Assembly: GCF_022965805.1 (NCBI RefSeq)
Contig: NC_133101.1
Location: forward strand, 48,812,342 to 48,876,341
Length of the DNA stretch: 64,000 nucleotides
Direction: 5' to 3'
From: Primulina eburnea
Taxonomy: Eukaryota > Streptophyta > Magnoliopsida > Lamiales > Gesneriaceae
The notes beneath the pieces were generated by a model. The model had not been told where the DNA came from and searched no databases. It saw only the letters and a list, made by a program, of their open reading frames with translations. A program made the position numbers and the translations under genes. Numbering within the stretch: the first letter of the stretch is position 1; each line of letters starts with the position of its first letter. Positions 59,301-64,000 of this stretch are shown here, one piece after another.

Positions 59301-60344
59301 CACATAATAAACATCAAAACATGTATTATGACGAGATCGATGCAAAAACGAAAGAATATACATGTATTTGATCTTTAAAACTCTTGAAACAACGACACCG
59401 ATGCGGGAAGGATGCGAGGGTTGATCCGAGACAAATTGTGGCATGTTACTAGAAGAAAAGTGGACGAGAATTTGCTGGAAAACCAAAGAGGGAGGGGGCG
59501 GCCACTGCTAGTCTTAGAACTCTAAGTTTTCTCTCAAAAACTAATTTGAAATGGAAGCCAAAGAATTGTGTGTGTGTTTGTCTATCGTGTGTGTGCGTGT
59601 CTTTTAGTTTAGGGAAAAAAATTGCTTAATTAGCTAATTATCATGCTAATAAAAATACTAACTCAATTAACAAGTTAATCAAAATGGTAAACTAATACCC
59701 ACTTTACTAAAATTCTCTAATTAAAATAAAATACACAAGTGACAACTTTTAAAAGTTTTAAAATTTTAAAATCACCTAATAAATAAATTAGGATTTAAAA
59801 ATACTAAAAACTTAATTAATCATTTAAAATGCCACTTTTCTCGACTTAAGATAAAATATCATATTTTGCAAATCGCCCAACTCGTCGCCGGTCTCAATTT
59901 CCCCATCCCGCATCGAATAATCGCCTGAAATATGAAACTCCAGAAAACATTTTAACGTGCATCAAATAAACACAAGTAATTTAATATAAAAATTCATAAA
60001 TAATGCATCGTTAAAATCATTTTAAACTTAAATAAATAATTTAATAATTTAAATAAATGCATGGATTTTACGTGTACTGATTTTTGGGTTCTACACGTGG
60101 ACCTGATTCGAAGAAAAAGAAAGGAGTTCTCAAGGAAATTTCATAGGGAATTCAACAAGAATTATATCTGCCTATATCGAAATAGATGGAGCCGAGTGAA
60201 TTAATTCACTAAGGTATAAATTTTAACACTCTATTAATGTTTATTTATTTTAAACCATACGAGTGTCCAAAGAATATTTTGAATGTCAAAATATAATTTT
60301 AAAACTTCCGCTGCATTTGGGCACGAGAAATCAGAGATCCAACA
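56359..60344 (+). mobile_element. 3' LTR of copia B, interrupted by a gypsy solo LTR
   Basis: It starts TGTTAGAGTAGATG and ends AGAGATCCAACA. Without the insertion (58098-60095 plus one CGTGG copy) it is about 1983 bp. The overlap with the 5' LTR shows many substitutions and small indels, so this element is clearly older than the Athila-type one at 23656. Confidence 0.9.
58098..60095 (-). mobile_element. Solo Tekay-like LTR with target duplication
   Basis: 1998 bp, TG...CA ends (TGTAACGTAACG on the left, GGGTTCTACA on the right), flanked by CGTGG at 58093-58097 and 60096-60100. Read on the minus strand it is collinear with the LTR at 61643: ATTCGATGCGGGATGGGG, a GTGACTGCTCAAACTGTG block, one GC palindrome (59020-58985), AAAATATTTTATGTTTTTGA, a CCGGTGAACGTGGCCG block and GGGGATCTCATGTATATGA. 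No interior is present. The short open frames inside it, including the 140-codon one at 58814, are not protein-like. Confidence 0.92.
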
Positions 60345-60391
60345 AACTAGTTGCTTGTGAGATTAATAATATACATGCTTGTGAGATTAAT

Positions 60392-60471
<80 letters not shown>

Positions 60472-60757
60472 ATTAATAATATTAATTCAATTCCTACAAA
60501 CTCTATACCTTGAAGTACCTTTAAGGATGTCCCAAAATTATCCTAACAATCTATGTTCAACTCTTCTGAATTAATTCTACATCGAATTGCTCTCTTTTCT
60601 TATCTTATCTCCTCACTGAAAAAACCTAGATTCATCTTGGATGCTGCAAAATGTTTATAAACTATTAAAAATATAAAATGAATGTGAAGAACAAAAAATA
60701 TGTAACGTAATTAAAAGGTATTATGTTGCCAAGTTTGAGCATGTGTCAAGAAGATTA
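60345..60757. other. Short unique stretch with a microsatellite
   Basis: No coding or transposon homology is visible. It contains a compound (AT)n(GT)n run at 60391-60468 and a triplicated GTGAGATTAATAA motif around it (60357, 60381, 60466), which suggests the microsatellite grew inside a short direct repeat. Confidence 0.6.
60391..60468. repeat. Compound (AT)n(GT)n microsatellite
   Basis: About 20 AT units followed by about 19 GT units. Confidence 0.97.
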
Positions 60758-61642
60758 TGTTAGATAGGTACCCGACAAGCCAACTTGTGGCTCGGGCTTT
60801 ATTGACTCTAATTTAAAACAATCTTTATTTTAATAATATTTTACAATTTTATTCGATTGTGGCATTATACTTTATCTGTATACCCATGCAATCAGCATAG
60901 ATAAAGTCCATGATTATAATTTAATACAAATGAATCATAATTCGATGTTGAAATTCATTTGTAAACACTGTATAATCTAAATTTGCTCCTAGTCGATTCA
61001 GCCGCCTAAAACATGGATAAAGGTCGCTTGAGCTCGAGACTAGCATCTGTGATATTGTGTACCACGTTTCTTGTTAAGGGCGTAGAGATGTTCAAACATG
61101 GAGATGGGTAGTCATATGATGATTATACCGAACTACCCTCCCTCGGACTTTTCAAGTGGTTATCATTTATCGAGATGATAAGTCTGTGGTTGTGATTGTA
61201 CACCTTTAGTCCTTACGACCCGGGACAACACTGAGGCTCTATATGCTAGGACTGTGCTTCGACTCGTTTACCGAGCCCGAGAGGGTCATCAGGTGGCGAG
61301 ATTGGGTACAGTTGCGACACATGTAGGTGTCAGTGCATTGTAGTCGAGGATTCATCGCTCACCTACAGGTGTGGATATTCTATGTGATCTGATAAAATAA
61401 TAGTGCGTAGAATCTCTGGCCAGAGTATGAGATGTATGTTGGAGAAGGAGTTCTCCAATGGTATATGCGATGCCACTATTATATGTATCACATAGTTATC
61501 GAATTAATATGCAGCCCTCGATGAACCAACGGTTGCAGATTCGATCGGGATATATTAGATGAAAGGACTGTACAGTACGCTAACCATAACTAAAGGTTCT
61601 TGCAGGCACTATCAATTATACCTAGGGGTTCATGGGGCGATG
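60758..61642 (+). mobile_element. 5' part of a copia LTR, truncated
   Basis: It starts TGTTAGATAGGTACC and is collinear with 56359-57250: CCCATGCAATCAGCATAGAT, a GATTCAGCCGCCTAAAACAT block, AGGTTCTTGCAGGCACTATC. It stops at CATGGGGCGATG where the gypsy LTR begins. Confidence 0.85.
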
Positions 61643-64000
61643 TGTGACGTCCCGAAATTTGAGGTCCACATGGACCACGTGCGTACAAGTTATTAAATTC
61701 CTTATGTATTTTTCTAAAATGGTTTTAATGCATGTTTATTTCATTAAATTGGGTTTTAATTCATGATTTATGAATTTGCATTATTTTAAATTATAATATG
61801 TTTAATTGATTCACGTTTAAACGTTTTTCTTGAGTTTTATGTTCAGGCGATTATTCGAGGCGGGATCGAGGAAAAGAGACCGGCGACGATTTTGGCAATT
61901 TTAAAATGTGGTATTTAATTTTAAATTAAGTTAGGGGCATTCTAAATGATTTATTGAGAGTTTAGTATTTTTAAAAGCCTAATTTATTGATTTATGTGAT
62001 TTTATGATTTTTAAGACTTTTAAAGATGTATCACTTGTGTGCATTATTTTACTTTGGGGTATTAGCATTTTAATTATCTTGTGATTTGTTATTATGTATT
62101 TAATTAACCTAATTAGCTCTAATTACCCTATTTGTAAACCCAAACACACACACACCACTAACACACACACACATTCACGTAAACACCCACACACACATTA
62201 CAATTCAAAATTTCATTTTTAAAGAGAAAATATTAGGGTACTTGGTCTAGAAGCAGCCGCCCCTTCCCCCCCCCTAAGGATTCAGCAATTTTCGTCCCTT
62301 TTCTTCAAGGAAATTAGTGCCACGTTCGTCCCGGATCATCTCATGCATCTTTCCCCGCTTCGGTGTCGTCGTTCGGTAACGTTAAAGGTTTATAGGCACG
62401 TATATTCTGTTCTTTCTGCATCAATCTTGTCATACTATGTGTTGTGTTATTTTTATGCGTAAAAATTCATGTGTGACATTCGTCGTTTGAGCGGAAAATG
62501 GTTTGAATGCGTTTTGAAATACTTTTTAGATCTGAAATCTAGTAACTTACTGTTCTGTTGAAAACTTCGATTTTTTCGTCGGAATTTTGAGAAAACTTTC
62601 AACTAGAAAATTGTAGAACTTTTCGATGCCTTCGATTTGATATAAAATTCGAGATTTTTGGATGCAAATTGAGTGAGTTATGGCGTTTTTCGTGGGACTG
62701 CTCAAACTGCGTTTTCAGAAAATTATGTATTGATGTGTTCTTGAGATTTTATGGTTGCAGGCTTAGTTGGGGATCGACGGGTGATCGTTGCTGCATCTAG
62801 GTATGCTTAGTATGATGTTGGGTTGTTATTTGATAGGTCGTTTAGTGTCGATAGGCACTCGACCACATTAAAGTCGTAGGAAACGTTTCGTTGTCAATTG
62901 CCATGTTTTTTGAATTGTATGTGTCGTAGGGTGAACATCGTTGCTTTGGGAGTCTATACGAATGTGTTTTGATGTTATGGCAAGCTAGGATGGGTCTCGA
63001 GGTGTCCACTCATAGTCCGTAAAATCAAGTCGAGAGTATTAAACAAAACATGTACAGAATTTTCGTAACTTCGCTTGTCCCGCAGGTACACGAACCCGAG
63101 CACGGACCCTGGTACGGGGTCCGTGTCTTTGTTTTTCCCTTGGTGCGCCAGTACAGTGAGTACACGGACCTGTACCCGGATCTTAGCACGGGGTCCGTGC
63201 TTTTTTATCCTTCAAAGTTTATTTTTACCGAGTCCACACGGACCCGGAGCCGGACCAGGGCACGGGGTCCGTGTACTTTTCTTTTGTTGGTACATTCTTT
63301 GCGCACACACACGGACCCATACACGGACCCGGACCCGGGGTCCGTGTACTTCATGTTTTGGGAAAATTTTATAGTACGCTTTGAGGTTTGATGTCATGGT
63401 TTAGTACAATGGTTCACAAGGTCTAGTCATGGGAAATTGTAGAATGTCCTAAGGAATGATTGAGCTTGAGAGTAGGTATGATTCCTACGTCTAAGTTATG
63501 CAAGTTAAGTATGAAATTTCTTGTCAGTATGTCGCAACAACGGCCCTAGTCGAAGTCCAACGAATCCCTCAACGTCAAGTAAGTATGTTGACGTGCAAAA
63601 GAAAATATTTTATGTTTTTGAGGTATGCTAATTGTCTCGTGACCAAATTATGAATGGGTTTGGAAGTCGGTGAACGTGGCCGAGGACCTCTCCACCCCGT
63701 TAAATTATGAACGGGTTAGATCGTGGTTGCAAAGCGTTAAATTATGAACGAGGACCAACCAGCCCGTTAAATTATGAACGGGGATCTCATGTATGTGGCA
63801 GTGGATACGTCCCTGTCAGCCCAGTACTGTGGTTTGTCTGATCAGGCATTTATTATGTTATGGGTCACTTGCTTTGAAACATCCTCTATGCAAAATGATG
63901 AAGTTATGTATGTTCAAGTATACAGTATGTTTATGAAAGTTTATGTTGATGACACGACTAGTTATGTACGTACGTATGTCCAAGTTTATTATGCAAGTTC
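61643..64000 (+). mobile_element. Tekay-like LTR, running off the window
   Basis: It starts TGTGACGTCCCGAAATTTGA and is collinear with the solo LTR at 58098-60095 read in reverse. At least 2358 bp; the end is not in the window, so no primer site or gene can be seen. It has an ACACAC-rich pyrimidine-poor stretch (62140-62200), a probable transcribed region with exon-like GTTGCAGGC (62755), and a long palindrome array (63086-63350) in the slot where the solo LTR has a different single palindrome. Confidence 0.85.
63086..63350. repeat. Four ACACGGACC/GGTCCGTGT palindromes
   Basis: Arms of about 10-15 bp (ACACGGACCCGGA ... GGGGTCCGTGTAC) at 63086-63126, 63159-63210, 63231-63277 and 63301-63350. 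Loops differ in length. Open frames across the array on both strands are Pro/Thr/Arg-rich repeat translations. Confidence 0.94.

Noticed and set aside
63050..63397. Frames of 99 and 113 codons at the window end
   Set aside because: They read the ACACGGACC palindrome array in three frames.

Overview
The window is nuclear DNA of a flowering plant, most likely a eudicot. It has one intron-containing receptor-kinase gene of a plant-only family. The rest is AT-rich sequence built from nested Ty1-copia and Ty3-gypsy (Tekay-type and Athila-type) LTR retrotransposons. Their primer-binding sites are the usual plant ones: TGGTATCAGAGC for initiator tRNA-Met and TGGCGCCGTTGCCGGGGA for tRNA-Asp. An asterid (Lamiales-like) host is only a guess.

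Layout. 1-10690: stacked, decayed remnants (an Athila-type LTR end, several Tekay-type LTR pieces in both orientations, a copia RT/RNase H fragment, a gypsy gag fragment). 10691-12317: AT-rich intergenic DNA and the presumed promoter. 12318-15923: an apparently intact two-exon LRR receptor kinase of the PEPR (danger-peptide receptor) clade, 1108 residues. 16585-17151: the start of a copia LTR. 17152-36413: a minus-strand Tekay chromovirus whose integrase is split by a solo copia LTR (19955-32126, TSD GTTTG). That LTR carries an Athila-type gag-only element, which in turn carries a nearly identical, younger copy of itself (23656-28733, TSD GCTCC). 36414-43985: a minus-strand non-autonomous Tekay relative with near-identical LTRs and a wrecked interior. 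43986-44085: a 100-N gap. 44086-49500: a plus-strand relative with an open gag but no recognisable pol. 49501-60344: a copia LTR fragment fused to an Angela-like copia element whose 3' LTR holds a solo gypsy LTR (58098-60095, TSD CGTGG). 60345-61642: a short unique stretch and another copia LTR start. 61643-64000: a Tekay-like LTR that runs off the window.

The most unusual pattern is inside the LTRs. At least six LTR types carry short arrays of palindromes (GC-rich in five, AT-rich in the copia LTR). In three Tekay-type LTRs and the Athila-type LTR the array sits about 120-475 bp from the LTR start, just upstream of the putative TATA box. Related LTRs carry different palindromes in the same slot, unrelated LTRs share similar ones, and some copies show paired changes that keep the palindrome. 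This looks like a fast-evolving, exchangeable cis-element.

The receptor kinase is the only convincing host gene. All other coding sequence belongs to transposons, and nearly all of it is broken. Several breaks are single-base homopolymer losses that could be assembly errors.
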